Positions 9,157-18,209 of a DNA stretch of 64,000 nucleotides are shown piece by piece. Source of the stretch: Streptomyces malachitofuscus (GTDB lineage Bacteria; Actinomycetota; Actinomycetes; Streptomycetales; Streptomycetaceae); NCBI RefSeq assembly GCF_014650055.1, contig NZ_BMUF01000003.1, positions 248,001-312,000 on the forward strand, given 5' to 3'. The position numbers and the translations under genes are program-made. Under the pieces are notes generated by a model. The model did no database searches. It was given only the letters and a program-made list of their open reading frames with translations, and had not been told where the DNA came from. How positions within the stretch are numbered: position 1 is the stretch's first letter; every line of letters begins with the position of its first letter.

Positions 9157-9785
9157 TGACCGCCCGCATCGAACGACTCGTCACCTCCGGACAGTTCAGC
9201 CTCGACGGCGGCACCTGGGACGTCGACAACAACGTGTGGATCGTCGGCGACGACCACGAGGCGATCGTCATCGACGCCGCCCACGACGCCGACGCCATCG
9301 CCGAGGCGGTGGGGGACCGGCGGCTGACGGCCATCGTGTGCACCCACGCCCACAACGACCACATCGACGCCGCACCCGCCCTCGCCGACCGCACCGGCGC
9401 CACCATCTGGCTGCACCCCGACGACCTGCAGCTGTGGAAGCAGACCCACCCGGACCGCGACCCCGACTCCTGGCTCACCGACGGCCAGGTGATCGAGGCC
9501 GCCGGCGCCGACCTCACCGTGCTGCACACCCCGGGGCACGCGCCGGGCGCCGTCTGCCTCCACGACCCCGGACTGGCCACCGTGTTCACCGGCGACACTC
9601 TCTTCCAGGGCGGTCCCGGTGCCACCGGCCGCTCCTTCTCCCACTTCCCGACGATCATCGACTCGATCCGGGACCGGCTGCTGACCCTCCCGCCCGAGAC
9701 GAAGGTCCTCACCGGCCACGGCGACCCGACCACCATCGGCGCGGAGGCCCCGCACCTGGAGGAATGGATCGCACGGGGTCACTGA
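9156..9785 (+). CDS. Metallo-beta-lactamase-fold hydrolase coupled to mscR
   Basis: 209 residues with the metal-binding signature THAHNDHID, downstream HTPGHAPG and FTGDTLF, and GHGDPT near the end, as in glyoxalase II-like hydrolases. Its ATG shares a base with the stop of the formaldehyde dehydrogenase gene (TGATG), so the two are made together. The dehydrogenase yields S-formylmycothiol, and a thioesterase is needed to release formate and mycothiol. This gene is the natural candidate, but that role is inferred from context. A related hydrolase gene follows mscR in mycobacteria. Confidence 0.85.
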   Translation: MTARIERLVTSGQFSLDGGTWDVDNNVWIVGDDHEAIVIDAAHDADAIAEAVGDRRLTAIVCTHAHNDHIDAAPALADRTGATIWLHPDDLQLWKQTHPDRDPDSWLTDGQVIEAAGADLTVLHTPGHAPGAVCLHDPGLATVFTGDTLFQGGPGATGRSFSHFPTIIDSIRDRLLTLPPETKVLTGHGDPTTIGAEAPHLEEWIARGH

Positions 9786-9836
9786 GCGGCCGGCCGGGTG
9801 ACCGGCGCGAAAAGGCGACAGAAGATGTCCGGCTTA

Positions 9837-9877
9837 CCCGTCACCCTTGAAGGGACAGCGAAAAGACCGGTGACGGG
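9837..9877 (+). promoter_or_regulatory. Inverted repeat abutting the ribosome site of the SDR gene
   Basis: CCCGTCACC (9837-9845) pairs perfectly with GGTGACGGG (9869-9877), and the second arm shares its last three G residues with the GGGAGG ribosome site of the next gene. It could be a dyad operator or an mRNA hairpin limiting ribosome access. Neither is demonstrated. Confidence 0.3.
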
Positions 9878-9886
9878 AGGCCGTAC

Positions 9887-10801
9887 ATGTCGGAGCAGTT
9901 GCAGGGCAGGGTCGCGCTGGTGGCAGGGGCCACCCGGGGGGCCGGACGGGGCATCGCCGTGGAGTTGGGGGCGGCGGGCGCGACCGTCTACGTCACGGGC
10001 CGCTCCACCCGCGCCCGCCGCTCGGAGTACGACCGCCCCGAGACCATCGAGGACACCGCCGACCTCGTCACCGAGGCGGGCGGCCGGGGCATCGCCGTGC
10101 CGACCGACCACCTCGACCCCGCACAGGTCCGCACCCTCGTGGACCGTATCGCCGACGAGCAGGGCCGCCTGGACGTCCTCGTCAACGACATCTGGGGCGG
10201 CGAGACCCTCTTCGACTGGGAGGCACCCGTCTGGGAGCACGATCTCGACAAGGGACTGCGCCTGCTGCGTCTGGCCGTCGAGACCCACGCCATCACCAGC
10301 CACCACGCCCTGCCGCTGCTGCTGCGCCACCCGGGCGGACTGGTCGTCGAGGTCACCGACGGCACCGCCGACTACAACCGCGACACCTACCGCGTCTCCT
10401 TCTTCTACGACCTCGCCAAGGCCTCCGTCCTGCGCATGGCCTTCGCCCTCGGCCACGAGCTCGGCCCGCGCGGCGCCACGGCGGTCGCCCTCACACCGGG
10501 CTGGATGCGCTCGGAGATCATGCTCGACCAGTTCAAAGTGCGCGAGGACAACTGGCGCGACGCCCTCACGGAGGTCCCCCACTTCGCCATCTCGGAGACC
10601 CCGCGCTACGTCGGCCGGGCCGTCACCGCCCTGGCCGCCGACCCGGACGTGGCCCGCTTCAACGGCACGTCCCTCTCCAGCGGCGGACTCGCCCGGGAGT
10701 ACGGCTTCACCGACCTCGACGGCAGCCGGCCCGACGCCTGGCGCTACCTCGTCGAGGTCCAGGACGCGGGCAAGCCGGCGGACGTGACCGGCTACCGCTG
10801 A
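9887..10801 (+). CDS. Short-chain dehydrogenase, DHRS1-like
   Basis: 304 residues. The N-terminal motif AGATRGAGRGIAVELG is a Gly-rich cofactor loop, followed by VTGRSTR. The active-site lysine lies in YDLAK (YxxxK), and LVNDIWGG replaces the usual NNAG. The overall length and the long insertion before the active site resemble the DHRS1-like SDR subgroup, whose bacterial substrates are mostly unknown. ATG 9887 is preceded by GGGAGG with 6-base spacing. It lies 101 bp after the hydrolase gene, with an inverted repeat in the gap. Confidence 0.85.
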   Translation: MSEQLQGRVALVAGATRGAGRGIAVELGAAGATVYVTGRSTRARRSEYDRPETIEDTADLVTEAGGRGIAVPTDHLDPAQVRTLVDRIADEQGRLDVLVNDIWGGETLFDWEAPVWEHDLDKGLRLLRLAVETHAITSHHALPLLLRHPGGLVVEVTDGTADYNRDTYRVSFFYDLAKASVLRMAFALGHELGPRGATAVALTPGWMRSEIMLDQFKVREDNWRDALTEVPHFAISETPRYVGRAVTALAADPDVARFNGTSLSSGGLAREYGFTDLDGSRPDAWRYLVEVQDAGKPADVTGYR

Positions 10802-10838
10802 CCGCTCCGGCCCCTGCCGCCGTGCACGTCCCGGCGGC

Positions 10839-10844
10839 TACCGT
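10839..10844 (+). promoter_or_regulatory. -10 element of a probable leaderless promoter
   Basis: TACCGT lies 7 bases before the ATG at 10852 and no ribosome site is present, which is the usual look of leaderless transcription in Streptomyces. Confidence 0.45.
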
Positions 10845-10851
10845 CACCCCC

Positions 10852-11649
10852 ATGACGACGGACACACGGCGTTTCGAGGGGTACGGAGTCCTGATCACCG
10901 GGGCGGCACGCGGCATCGGCGCGGCCGCCGCCCTGCGGTTCGCCGAGGAGGGCGCGCGGGTCCTGGTGGCCGACGCGGACCCGGACGCCGCGGGGACGAC
11001 GGCAGCGGCGCTGCGGAAGCGGGGGCTCGGCGCCGAGGCCTTCGCCTGCGACGTGACCGACCGGGTGTCGGTCGAGGGCGCCGTGGCGCACGCCGTGAGC
11101 GCGTTCGGCTCCCTCGACGTCCTGGTCAACAACGCCGCCCACTGCACCCCGGACGCCGCCCGTTTCGAGGACGAGCCGGACGAGGAGTGGGCGGCGGACC
11201 TCGATGTCACCCTCACCGGCGCGTACCGCTGCTGCCGCGCCGCACTCCCGCACCTCGCCGCCTCCGGCCGGGGCGCCATCGTGAGCGTCGGCTCCGTCAA
11301 CGGCCTCCAGGACTTCGGGAACCATGCCTACAGCGCGGCCAAGGCGGCCCTGCTCTCCCTCACCCGCACCCTCGCCGGACACGCCGCGCCGCGCGGGGTG
11401 CGGGTCAACCTGGTCGCACCGGGGACGGTCCGCACCCGCGCCTGGGCGGGCAGGGAGGAGGAACTCGAAGCGGCCCGGCGCCTCTACCCCCTGGGGCGGG
11501 TCGGCGAGCCCGAGGACATCGCGGCTGCCATCGCCTTCCTCGCCTCCCGGGACGCGTCGTGGATCACCGGGGCCACGCTCGTGGTCGACGGCGGGATCAC
11601 GGCGGTCAACTCGGCCTTCCGCCATGCGCTGGACGAGGTGTCGCCGTAG
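10852..11649 (+). CDS. Short-chain dehydrogenase, FabG/classical type
   Basis: 265 residues. All classical SDR motifs are present: TGAARGIG, CDVTD, LVNNAAH, VSVGSVNG, catalytic YSAAK and the C-terminal GATLVVDGG seen in FabG-like and glucose 1-dehydrogenase-like enzymes. The start is placed at ATG 10852 because a TANNNT hexamer sits 7 bases upstream; a GTG at 10822 would add 10 residues but has no ribosome site. Substrate unknown. It follows another SDR on the same strand with a 50-bp gap but seems to have its own promoter. Confidence 0.88.
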   Translation: MTTDTRRFEGYGVLITGAARGIGAAAALRFAEEGARVLVADADPDAAGTTAAALRKRGLGAEAFACDVTDRVSVEGAVAHAVSAFGSLDVLVNNAAHCTPDAARFEDEPDEEWAADLDVTLTGAYRCCRAALPHLAASGRGAIVSVGSVNGLQDFGNHAYSAAKAALLSLTRTLAGHAAPRGVRVNLVAPGTVRTRAWAGREEELEAARRLYPLGRVGEPEDIAAAIAFLASRDASWITGATLVVDGGITAVNSAFRHALDEVSP

Positions 11650-11762
11650 GCGCGGCTCCGCGGGAACCCGGGCGGGCCGTACAACCGAACTTCCCCCCGG
11701 AACGTCTACCTGGCAGAGTGCGCGGGCCGGCGCACACTTCCGCGGGAAAGGCAGAACGGACC

Positions 11763-12458
11763 ATGGGGGACATACGCAGACGGAGTGCCGTCGTCCTCGG
11801 AGTCACCTCGCTGGTGGCTCCGCTCACACTCGCGCTCGGTGCGGCACCCGCGCAGGCCGCGAGCTGCACCACCTCGGCGGGCCCGTACCAGAAGAAGGTG
11901 GAGAAGTTCCTCGGCCGTCCGGTCGACGGCAAGCAGTCCTCCGCCGACTGCAAGGCCATCCGCTCCTTCCAGACCAAGCACGGCATCAAGCCGAACATCG
12001 GGTACGCCGGTCCCGTCACCTGGGGGGTGATGGACCTGATGAACAAGCAGAAGGCGGTCGGGAAGAACCCGAACAAGTCCGGCAAATGCCCCACGAACAA
12101 GGGTCGGATCGCCTGCGTGAACCTGACGCTCCAGCTCAGCTGGATCCAGGACGGCAAGAAGCTGGTTTACGGTCCCGTCCCGGTCCGCACCGGACGCAAC
12201 GGGTACGAGACCCGTACCGGCCTGAAGAAGATCTACTGGCGCAACATCGACCACGTCTCGACCATCTACGACGTACCGATGCCCTACAGCCAGTTCTTCG
12301 ACGGCGGCCAGGCCTTCCACTCGGTCGGCGTCAGCATGTGGAACCCGCCCGGCTCCCACGGCTGCGTCAACATGACCAAGGCGGCCGCCAAGAAGTACTG
12401 GTCGCTGCTGAAGAAGGGTGACGACGTCTACGTGTACGGCCGTAAGCCGGGCACCTGA
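11763..12458 (+). CDS. Secreted L,D-transpeptidase with peptidoglycan-binding domain
   Basis: 231 residues. A Sec signal peptide (residues 1-~32, ending APAQAA) is followed by a peptidoglycan-binding-like segment (FLGRPVDGKQSS, IRSFQTKHGI, GPVTWGVMD). The YkuD domain carries the catalytic signature SHGCVNM preceded by FHSVGVS. Such enzymes form 3-3 cross-links or attach proteins in the cell wall, using the Cys thiol. Two extra cysteine pairs in the N-terminal half may form disulfides. ATG 11763 is preceded by GAAAGG. Monocistronic. Confidence 0.9.
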   Translation: MGDIRRRSAVVLGVTSLVAPLTLALGAAPAQAASCTTSAGPYQKKVEKFLGRPVDGKQSSADCKAIRSFQTKHGIKPNIGYAGPVTWGVMDLMNKQKAVGKNPNKSGKCPTNKGRIACVNLTLQLSWIQDGKKLVYGPVPVRTGRNGYETRTGLKKIYWRNIDHVSTIYDVPMPYSQFFDGGQAFHSVGVSMWNPPGSHGCVNMTKAAAKKYWSLLKKGDDVYVYGRKPGT

Positions 12459-12579
12459 TCCCGGGCTGCCGAGATGTGAACTCCCCCACGTTTGCACGGC
12501 AGATGGACGTGATCAGCAACACTGTCGGAAATGTCCGATGCGCGTGCGATTACTCACAGCGTCTTCACGTCGGGAGCCG

Positions 12580-12585
12580 TATGCT
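12580..12585 (+). promoter_or_regulatory. -10 element of a probable leaderless promoter
   Basis: TATGCT lies 7 bases before the ATG at 12593. An alternative reading is translation from the ATG at 12581 using GGGAG; the two cannot be separated by sequence alone. Confidence 0.35.
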
Positions 12586-12592
12586 TCACGGC

Positions 12593-12766
12593 ATGTCCAC
12601 CACTGTTGAACCCTCCTCCGAGCGATCGGCTGCCGAGGTCAACGAGGAGATCCGGGCCCTGTGGCTCCGGTCGGGCGGGACACTGAGCGTCGAACAGCGC
12701 GAGGAGTACCAGCGCCTGGTCCAGGAGTGGGCCTCGGCCCTTCCGCAGCCGGCCAGGGCGGCCTGA
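12593..12766 (+). CDS. Small conserved Streptomyces protein, function unknown
   Basis: 57 residues, acidic and mostly helical: EVNEEIRALWL, then LSVEQREEYQRLVQEWA. I recognise it only as a short conserved hypothetical; no domain or catalytic residue is visible. An upstream in-frame ATG at 12581 would add four residues (MLHG). The short helical pattern would suit a protein-protein interaction role, but that is a guess. Confidence 0.6.
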   Translation: MSTTVEPSSERSAAEVNEEIRALWLRSGGTLSVEQREEYQRLVQEWASALPQPARAA

Positions 12767-12835
12767 CCGGCCCCTGCGGCCTGTCCCGGGGCGGCCTCGG
12801 CATCGCATCCCCGTCGGCTGGGCACCCGTGATCGA

Positions 12836-13713
12836 ATGGGTGCCCTTCTCGCACTGACCTCGGCCCTCACCTACGGCATCGTCGTCCCCCACGCTCTCGG
12901 CTCCGCTCGAGCGGGGAGGTGCCCCCACTGCGGGCGGACTGCTGTCCCGGCGCATCCCGCACGCCGCCGTCACCCTCCTCGGCCAGATCGGCGGGCTGCT
13001 GCTCGCCGCAGGGACCGCCCTGCTCCTGCCCGCCGATGCCGTCGCCGGAACCGACCTGCTGTGGGGCGCCCTGTCCGGCGTCGGCAGCGCCACCGCGATG
13101 CGCTTCCTCAACCGTGGCCTCAGTCACGGCGCGATGAGCGTCGAGGTGCCCGTGAGCGCCGTCACGGGCGTCGCCCTGTCCGTCCTGTGCGGGCTCCTCC
13201 CGCTCGGTGACCGGCCCGGCGCCCTGGCCTGGGCGGGGATCGCCGTCACCGGGCCCGCGCTGTGATGGGTGTCCGGCGGCGGCACCCGTATGGGCAGAGG
13301 CGACGGACGGGCTCCTGGCCGGCGCCGGCGTCGCCGTGCAGTACGTCGCGCTCGGCCAGGCGGATCCCGTCAGCGGACTGTGGCCCGTCGCCGCGGGCCG
13401 CGTCGCCGCCGTCCTCGTCCTGCTTCCCGACGCCGTGCGCAGCCCCGGGCTGCTGCGGCTGCCGGCACGGCCGACCGCCCAGGCACTGCTGATCGGGGCG
13501 GGAGCGGCCCTCGGCCTCGTCCTCCACCTGCTCGCCGCCCAGCGGCAGATGCTCGCGCCGTCGCGGTCGTCCTCGCCTCCCTCTACCCGGCCCTGCCCGT
13601 CGTCCTCGGCCTCGCCGTACTGCACGCACACGTCTCCCGACGGCAGGCCGCCGGCCTGCGGGGAGCCGCCCTGGCGACGGTGCTCCTCACGGTGGGCCGA
13701 CCGGCCCGGGGAC
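12836..13713 (+). pseudogene. EamA/DMT-family transporter, broken by frameshifts and a repeat insertion
   Basis: The region encodes pieces of a ten-helix EamA permease in successive frames. It begins MGALLALTSALTYGIV, then GGLLSRRIPHAA through AVTGVALSVLCGLLPLG ending at a stop at 13265. It resumes in another frame with DGLLAGAGVAVQYVALGQ through LHLLAAQRQMLA, and finishes in a third frame with AVAVVLASLYPALPVVLG. At least three frame changes are needed to join them. The first coincides with a ~43-bp GC-rich palindromic repeat at 12886-12928 that replaces the expected continuation. A functional transporter is unlikely. Sequencing error could explain one shift but not the repeat. Confidence 0.8.
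12886..12928. repeat. Streptomyces short interspersed palindromic repeat inside a gene
   Basis: The element runs from CCCCCACGCTCTCGG through the perfect palindrome CCGCTCGAGCGG (12903-12914) to GTGCCCCCAC. From memory it matches the XhoI-centred short repeat scattered through Streptomyces intergenic regions. Here it interrupts the EamA reading frame just after ...TYGIV. No second copy is present in this window. Confidence 0.65.
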
Positions 13714-13722
13714 ACGGCCCGC

Positions 13723-15099
13723 TCAGCCCCACGTCGCCGAGTAGTGCCGCCGGTACGCCTTGCGGTCCTGCTCCGCCCGGATCCACCGCGAGGCCACCAG
13801 CGCGACCAGGCTGCCGCCGATCACCAGCAGACCGGGCCCGACGTTCTGCGGGTCGGCCAGCCGTGACAGCAGCCTCGAGGGGTCCGGGACGATGCCCCGC
13901 ACCGGGGTGGACGATCCCGGAGAGGCGGTGTCCGGCGCCGCCGCGCCCCCGGCGTCCGACGGGGCCGGGGACGGCGCCGCCGCACCGCCGTCGGCCCCGG
14001 GCGCCACGATGAGCCGCACGTCGAGCTGCGCCATCGCCTTCGTCAGCGGCTGGAAGAACGTCGTACCGCCGGTCCGGCAGTCACCGCTGCCGCCGGACGT
14101 GACACCGAGCGCGATGCCCTCGGAGAACATCGGACCGCCGCTGTCACCGGGCTCCGCGCACACATTGGACTCGATCAGACCGCTGACCGTCCCCTCCGGA
14201 TAGTTCACCGTCGCGTTGAGCGCGGTCACCTCTCCGTCGCGCAGTCCGCTGGTGCTGCCGCTGCGGAAGATCCGCTGCCCGACCGTCGGATCGGCGACCC
14301 CCGTGATCCGTACACCCTTGCCGCCACCGACCGCCACCACGCCCGCGCCCTCGCCGGCCCGTCCGCCGGCGTACTCGATGAGCGAGTAGTCGTCCCCGGG
14401 GAAGCTGCCGCCGACCGTGGTGCCGACCTTCTGCCTGGCCCGGTCGTCGGCGAACCACACCGACCCGTCGGGCCCGCAGTGCCCGGCCGTCAGGATGAAG
14501 TCCCGTTTTCCGTCCGTCACGTTGAAGCCCGCCGAGCAGCGGCCGGCCGTGGACAGAATGGGCTGGGCCCCGTTGAGGCGGGTGGTGAAGGTGCCCCCGG
14601 TCCGCTCCATGCGCACGAAGCCGCCGATGCCGTCCGCCACGTCCGTCAGCTCCGACCAGTCGTCCGACGACACCGTGCTGTCGCCCCGGACGACCACCTC
14701 GTTGGACCGGTAGTCCATCGCCCACGCCGTCCCGGGCACGCGCGGCGCCGAACTCAGCGTCTTGGTCGCGGACTTGAAGTCGTCCATGCTGTGGCGCACC
14801 ATCTTCGGCTCGGCGCCCGCCTCGCGCACCTCGGCGGCCGCCTCCTCGTCCGTGACCGCGACCACCGTCCTCCCGTCGGCGCCGATCCAGCTGCCGGCGG
14901 TGCGCGACGTGCCGAGCTTCGACACGAGACCGGCCCCCGGACCCACCGCCGTCTCCTCGGCGGTGGAGAACGGAACCGCCTCGGGCACCTGCGGTTCACT
15001 GGCCACGGCGCGAGTGACCATCGTGGCCCCCAGGAGGAGTCCGCCGACGGCCGCCAGCCGTGTCACTCGCCGGACGACCCGTCGTCGTGCGTGCCTCAT
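13723..15099 (-). CDS. Membrane-anchored trypsin-like (streptogrisin-type S1) protease
   Basis: 458 residues. A signal segment (residues ~10-33) is followed by a propeptide-like region (~40-165) and an alpha-lytic/streptogrisin-like catalytic domain. The triad is visible as LTAGHCG (His), GDDYSLIEY (Asp) and PGDSGGPMF (Ser), with cysteines placed for disulfides. After a Pro/Ala/Ser-rich linker there is one hydrophobic segment (GPGLLVIGGSLVALVAS) and a basic tail, so the mature enzyme should stay attached to the outer membrane face. ATG 15099 has GGGAG with 7-base spacing. Its 3' end abuts the decayed EamA gene. Confidence 0.9.
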   Translation of the reverse strand: MRHARRRVVRRVTRLAAVGGLLLGATMVTRAVASEPQVPEAVPFSTAEETAVGPGAGLVSKLGTSRTAGSWIGADGRTVVAVTDEEAAAEVREAGAEPKMVRHSMDDFKSATKTLSSAPRVPGTAWAMDYRSNEVVVRGDSTVSSDDWSELTDVADGIGGFVRMERTGGTFTTRLNGAQPILSTAGRCSAGFNVTDGKRDFILTAGHCGPDGSVWFADDRARQKVGTTVGGSFPGDDYSLIEYAGGRAGEGAGVVAVGGGKGVRITGVADPTVGQRIFRSGSTSGLRDGEVTALNATVNYPEGTVSGLIESNVCAEPGDSGGPMFSEGIALGVTSGGSGDCRTGGTTFFQPLTKAMAQLDVRLIVAPGADGGAAAPSPAPSDAGGAAAPDTASPGSSTPVRGIVPDPSRLLSRLADPQNVGPGLLVIGGSLVALVASRWIRAEQDRKAYRRHYSATWG

Positions 15100-15230
15100 G
15101 CATGGCTCCCGAACCTCTGCAGTGCGGTGCGAACACCGCGGGGCCTCCCCTGAGTCGAGTGCCCCCTTCCCATACGGGCCCCGGACCGCGGGTGTTCACC
15201 CCGGACCCGATCCGATGTGCGCGGATCGGA

Positions 15231-16253
15231 TCAACGGCCGGTGCCCACCGGCGGGTTGGCGGTGTCCAGGCCGAGCACGGCCGCGCTGCGGGGGTCGCCC
15301 CACACCGACGCCCGGTCCACATAGGGGCGCAACAGCGCGGCCAGGGCCGGATCCCCGCGGCCGTTCAGCTCGTCCGAGGCCGCCTTCCGTGCGATCCCGG
15401 CGAGGAAGTCCGCGAGCTGCACCCGGGGATCCTCCCGCGCGACGACCAGCCGCACCTCCTCGAGGGCGATGCCGCCGCGCCGCGCGGTCTCCTCGATCCA
15501 CGCGATGCGCTCGGGCGTCAGGAGGTTCTGCCGGTCGTGCACCAGCCGCACGGGCCGCTGTCCGCCCGCGCTCCAGTACGCGGCGGTGGAGACGATCGCC
15601 GGGAGCAGGGGATTGAGCACCGGTATCCGCACGGCCGGCCCGTCGGGCAGCGCCGCCCGGTACGCCTCGGCACGGTCCCGCCGCGCCGCGAGCCGCCCCA
15701 GCACCCGCGCGGCCGGCGTACCGGCGTGCGCGCCGCGCAGTTCGTCGACCGTGCCGAAGAACCGCGCGACGGACGCCCCCGGTTCCCCGCCACGTACCCG
15801 CAGCAGCTCGTTGGCCGCCCCCAGGAACCGCGCCCACCCGTCGGCCCCGAGTTCCCGCCGTCCCGCGCGGAACAGGACGATGGCCGCGACGGGGTCCTCC
15901 AGCAGCAGGGCGACCACGCGGTCCACCACGAAGAACGCCTTCTCCGTCAGATGCACATGGGCCCGGCCGTGCATCGGCCCGCCGGGGGCGAGCAGCCACT
16001 CCAGCACCGACCGGTGCTTCTCCCGCAGCAGGTGCGTCGCCTTGTACTCCGAGGCGGGTGAGCGGATACGGTCCCGGATCTCCCCTACGGTGCCGGCCGC
16101 GGCCGTGACGGACACGCACACGCCGGCGTGCGCGAACACGTCGGTGTTCCCGCCGGTCAGGTTCTCGCCGTCCGACCCCGATTCGTCGCAGGCGATCTCC
16201 AGCAGCGTGCCGGCGGTGCCGTCACCTGCCCGGTTGTCCCGATGTCCGATCAC
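15231..16253 (-). CDS. DUF3800-like protein of unknown function
   Basis: 340 residues. The N-terminal [14 protein letters not shown] and the C-terminal [15 protein letters not shown] resemble the conserved ends of DUF3800, a family with an RNase H-like acidic core (DESG and QLAD). Between them lie [27 protein letters not shown] and a helical middle. Family function is poorly known, though some members sit near defence or mobile loci. The start is a GTG with AGGGG about 7 bases upstream. It is divergent from the aminotransferase gene and only 23 bp separate the two start codons, so their promoters overlap. Confidence 0.6.
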   Translation of the reverse strand: MIGHRDNRAGDGTAGTLLEIACDESGSDGENLTGGNTDVFAHAGVCVSVTAAAGTVGEIRDRIRSPASEYKATHLLREKHRSVLEWLLAPGGPMHGRAHVHLTEKAFFVVDRVVALLLEDPVAAIVLFRAGRRELGADGWARFLGAANELLRVRGGEPGASVARFFGTVDELRGAHAGTPAARVLGRLAARRDRAEAYRAALPDGPAVRIPVLNPLLPAIVSTAAYWSAGGQRPVRLVHDRQNLLTPERIAWIEETARRGGIALEEVRLVVAREDPRVQLADFLAGIARKAASDELNGRGDPALAALLRPYVDRASVWGDPRSAAVLGLDTANPPVGTGR

Positions 16254-16264
16254 ACCACGGCCCC

Positions 16265-16270
16265 TATCGT
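16265..16270 (+). promoter_or_regulatory. -10 element of a probable leaderless promoter
   Basis: TATCGT lies 6 bases before the ATG at 16277, with no ribosome site between. It lies within a 23-bp gap shared with the divergent gene. Confidence 0.45.
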
Positions 16271-16276
16271 GTGCTC

Positions 16277-17476
16277 ATGACCAGGATCCCGCACGAGACG
16301 TCCGGTGAACCGAATCCTCTGCACGCCCTCACCCTCGACCGTCTGCGACGCCGCACCAGCATGAAGTGGCGCACCCATCCCGCGGACGTGCTGCCCCTGT
16401 GGGTGGCCGAGATGGACGTCCCCCTCGCCGGACCGGTCGTGCGCGCCGTGACCGGCGCCATGGAACTCGGCGACACCGGCTACCCCGTCGGCAGCGCCTA
16501 CGCCGAGGCGCTGGCCGCGTTCGCCGAGAAGCGGTGGGACTGGGGCGGGCTCGCCGTGGAACGCACCGCGATCGTGCCCGACGTCATGCTGGGCGTGGTC
16601 GAGATGCTCAGACTGGTCACCGGTCACGGCGACCCCGTCGTGGTGAACCCGCCGGTGTACCCGCCCTTCTTCGACTTCGTGCGGCACATGGACCGCCGGG
16701 TGGTCGAGGCTCCGCTGGGCGTGGACGGGCGGATCGACCTCGCGGTCCTGGAGGACACCTTCCGGCGGGAGACGACCGGCCGGGGACGGGCCGCCTACCT
16801 GCTGTGCAGTCCGCACAACCCCACCGGCACCGTTCACACCGCCGAGGAACTGACCGCCGTGGCCGCCCTCGCCGGGCGCTACGGCGTTCGGGTCGTCGCC
16901 GACGAGATCCACGCGCCCCTGGTGGTCGGCGACACGCCCTTCGTGCCGTATCTGAGCGTGCCGGGCGGCGAGCGCGGCCTGTCCCTCATGTCGGCGTCCA
17001 AGGCGTGGAACCTGGCCGGACTCAAGGCGGCCCTCGCCGTCGCCGGGCCCGACGCGGCCGACGACCTGGCGCGGATGCCCGAAGAGGTCGGTCACGGCCC
17101 GAGCCACGTCGGCGTCCTCGCCCACACCGCCGCCCTGCGCGACGGCACCGCCTGGCTGGACGCCCTGCTCGCCGGACTCGACGCCAACCGACGGCTGCTC
17201 GGCGAACTCCTGGCCGACCGGCTGCCGGCGGTCCGCTACCGGCCCGGGGACGCCACCTACCTGGCCTGGCTCGACTGCCGAGCCCTCGGCCTCGGGGACG
17301 ACCCGGCCCGGGCCTTCCTCGAGCACGGTCGGGTGGCCCTCACCTCGGGCCTCCCCTTCGGCACGGGCGGCAAGGGGCACGCCCGCCTGAACCTCGCGGC
17401 CTCGCCCGAGGTGCTGACGGAGGCGGTGCGGCGGATGGCGGTCGCCGTGGAGCGGGCGGGTGCCGCCCATGGCTGA
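16277..17476 (+). CDS. PLP-dependent aminotransferase / C-S lyase, MalY-PatB type
   Basis: 399 residues. The N-terminal [10 protein letters not shown] is diagnostic of the MalY/PatB subgroup of fold-type I enzymes. Other landmarks are [31 protein letters not shown] and the PLP-lysine motif [10 protein letters not shown]; the C-terminal Arg region ends [10 protein letters not shown]. PatB-type members cleave cystathionine or other cysteine S-conjugates to pyruvate, ammonia and a thiol, and this is the expected activity. The start at 16277 is chosen because TATCGT is 6 bases upstream. It overlaps the next gene by 8 bp. Confidence 0.9.
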   Translation: MTRIPHETSGEPNPLHALTLDRLRRRTSMKWRTHPADVLPLWVAEMDVPLAGPVVRAVTGAMELGDTGYPVGSAYAEALAAFAEKRWDWGGLAVERTAIVPDVMLGVVEMLRLVTGHGDPVVVNPPVYPPFFDFVRHMDRRVVEAPLGVDGRIDLAVLEDTFRRETTGRGRAAYLLCSPHNPTGTVHTAEELTAVAALAGRYGVRVVADEIHAPLVVGDTPFVPYLSVPGGERGLSLMSASKAWNLAGLKAALAVAGPDAADDLARMPEEVGHGPSHVGVLAHTAALRDGTAWLDALLAGLDANRRLLGELLADRLPAVRYRPGDATYLAWLDCRALGLGDDPARAFLEHGRVALTSGLPFGTGGKGHARLNLAASPEVLTEAVRRMAVAVERAGAAHG

Positions 17477-18200
17477 CGAGTGCTTCGGCGATCCACGGCT
17501 CGCGGCGCTCTACGACCCCCTCGACCCCGATCGCAGTGATCTCGACGCGTATCTGCGGATGGCGGCGGAGTTCGGGGCGCGGCGGGTGCTGGACATCGGG
17601 TGCGGGACGGGGGTGTTCGCCCTGCTCCTGGCCGACCGCGGGATCGAGGCCGTCGGCGTCGAGCCCGCCCGGGCGTCCCTCGATGTGGCGCGGGCCAAGC
17701 CGGGCGCCGCACGGGTTCGCTGGATCGACGGCGACGCGACGACCCTGCCGCCGCTGCGGGTCGATCTGGCGACCATGACGGCGAACGTCGCCCAGGCGAT
17801 CGCCGACCCGGACCTCTGGCACCGCACCCTGCGGGGCGCCCGCGCGGCGCTGCGGCCCGGCGGGCGGCTGGTGTTCGAGACCCGGGACCCGGCCCGGCGG
17901 GCGTGGGAGAAGTGGACCCGGGAGGAGTCGTTCGCCGGCACGGACGTCCCCGGTGTCGGCACGGTCGAGACCTGGCACCGGTTGAGCGCGGTGGACGGCC
18001 CGCTGGTGACCTTCCGCACGACCTATGTGTTCCCCGCCGACGGAGCGGTGCTGACCTCCGACTCGACGCTGCGCTTCCGCGAGCGGCAGGAGATCGAGGC
18101 CGACCTCGCCGGCCACGGATACGAGCTGGAGGAGATACGGGACGCACCCGACCGCCCGGGCCGGGAGTTCGTCTTCGTCGCACGCCGCCCGGACGCCTAG
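17469..18200 (+). CDS. Class I SAM-dependent methyltransferase
   Basis: 243 residues. Motif [17 protein letters not shown], an acidic GVEPA strand, the IDGDATTLP motif and a post-loop [13 protein letters not shown] match class I methyltransferases of small molecules (Methyltransf_25-like). The substrate is not evident. The ATG at 17469 lies inside the end of the aminotransferase gene (8-bp overlap), so they are translationally coupled; a GTG at 17460 is an alternative. The next gene begins 10 bp after its stop and uses the stop region as a promoter element. Confidence 0.85.
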   Translation: MADECFGDPRLAALYDPLDPDRSDLDAYLRMAAEFGARRVLDIGCGTGVFALLLADRGIEAVGVEPARASLDVARAKPGAARVRWIDGDATTLPPLRVDLATMTANVAQAIADPDLWHRTLRGARAALRPGGRLVFETRDPARRAWEKWTREESFAGTDVPGVGTVETWHRLSAVDGPLVTFRTTYVFPADGAVLTSDSTLRFRERQEIEADLAGHGYELEEIRDAPDRPGREFVFVARRPDA

Positions 18201-18203
18201 AAT
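18198..18203 (+). promoter_or_regulatory. -10 element overlapping the preceding stop codon
   Basis: TAGAAT begins with the TAG stop of the methyltransferase gene and sits 6 bases before the ATG at 18210. No ribosome site is present, so leaderless transcription is likely. Confidence 0.45.
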
Positions 18204-18209
18204 CCCCCT

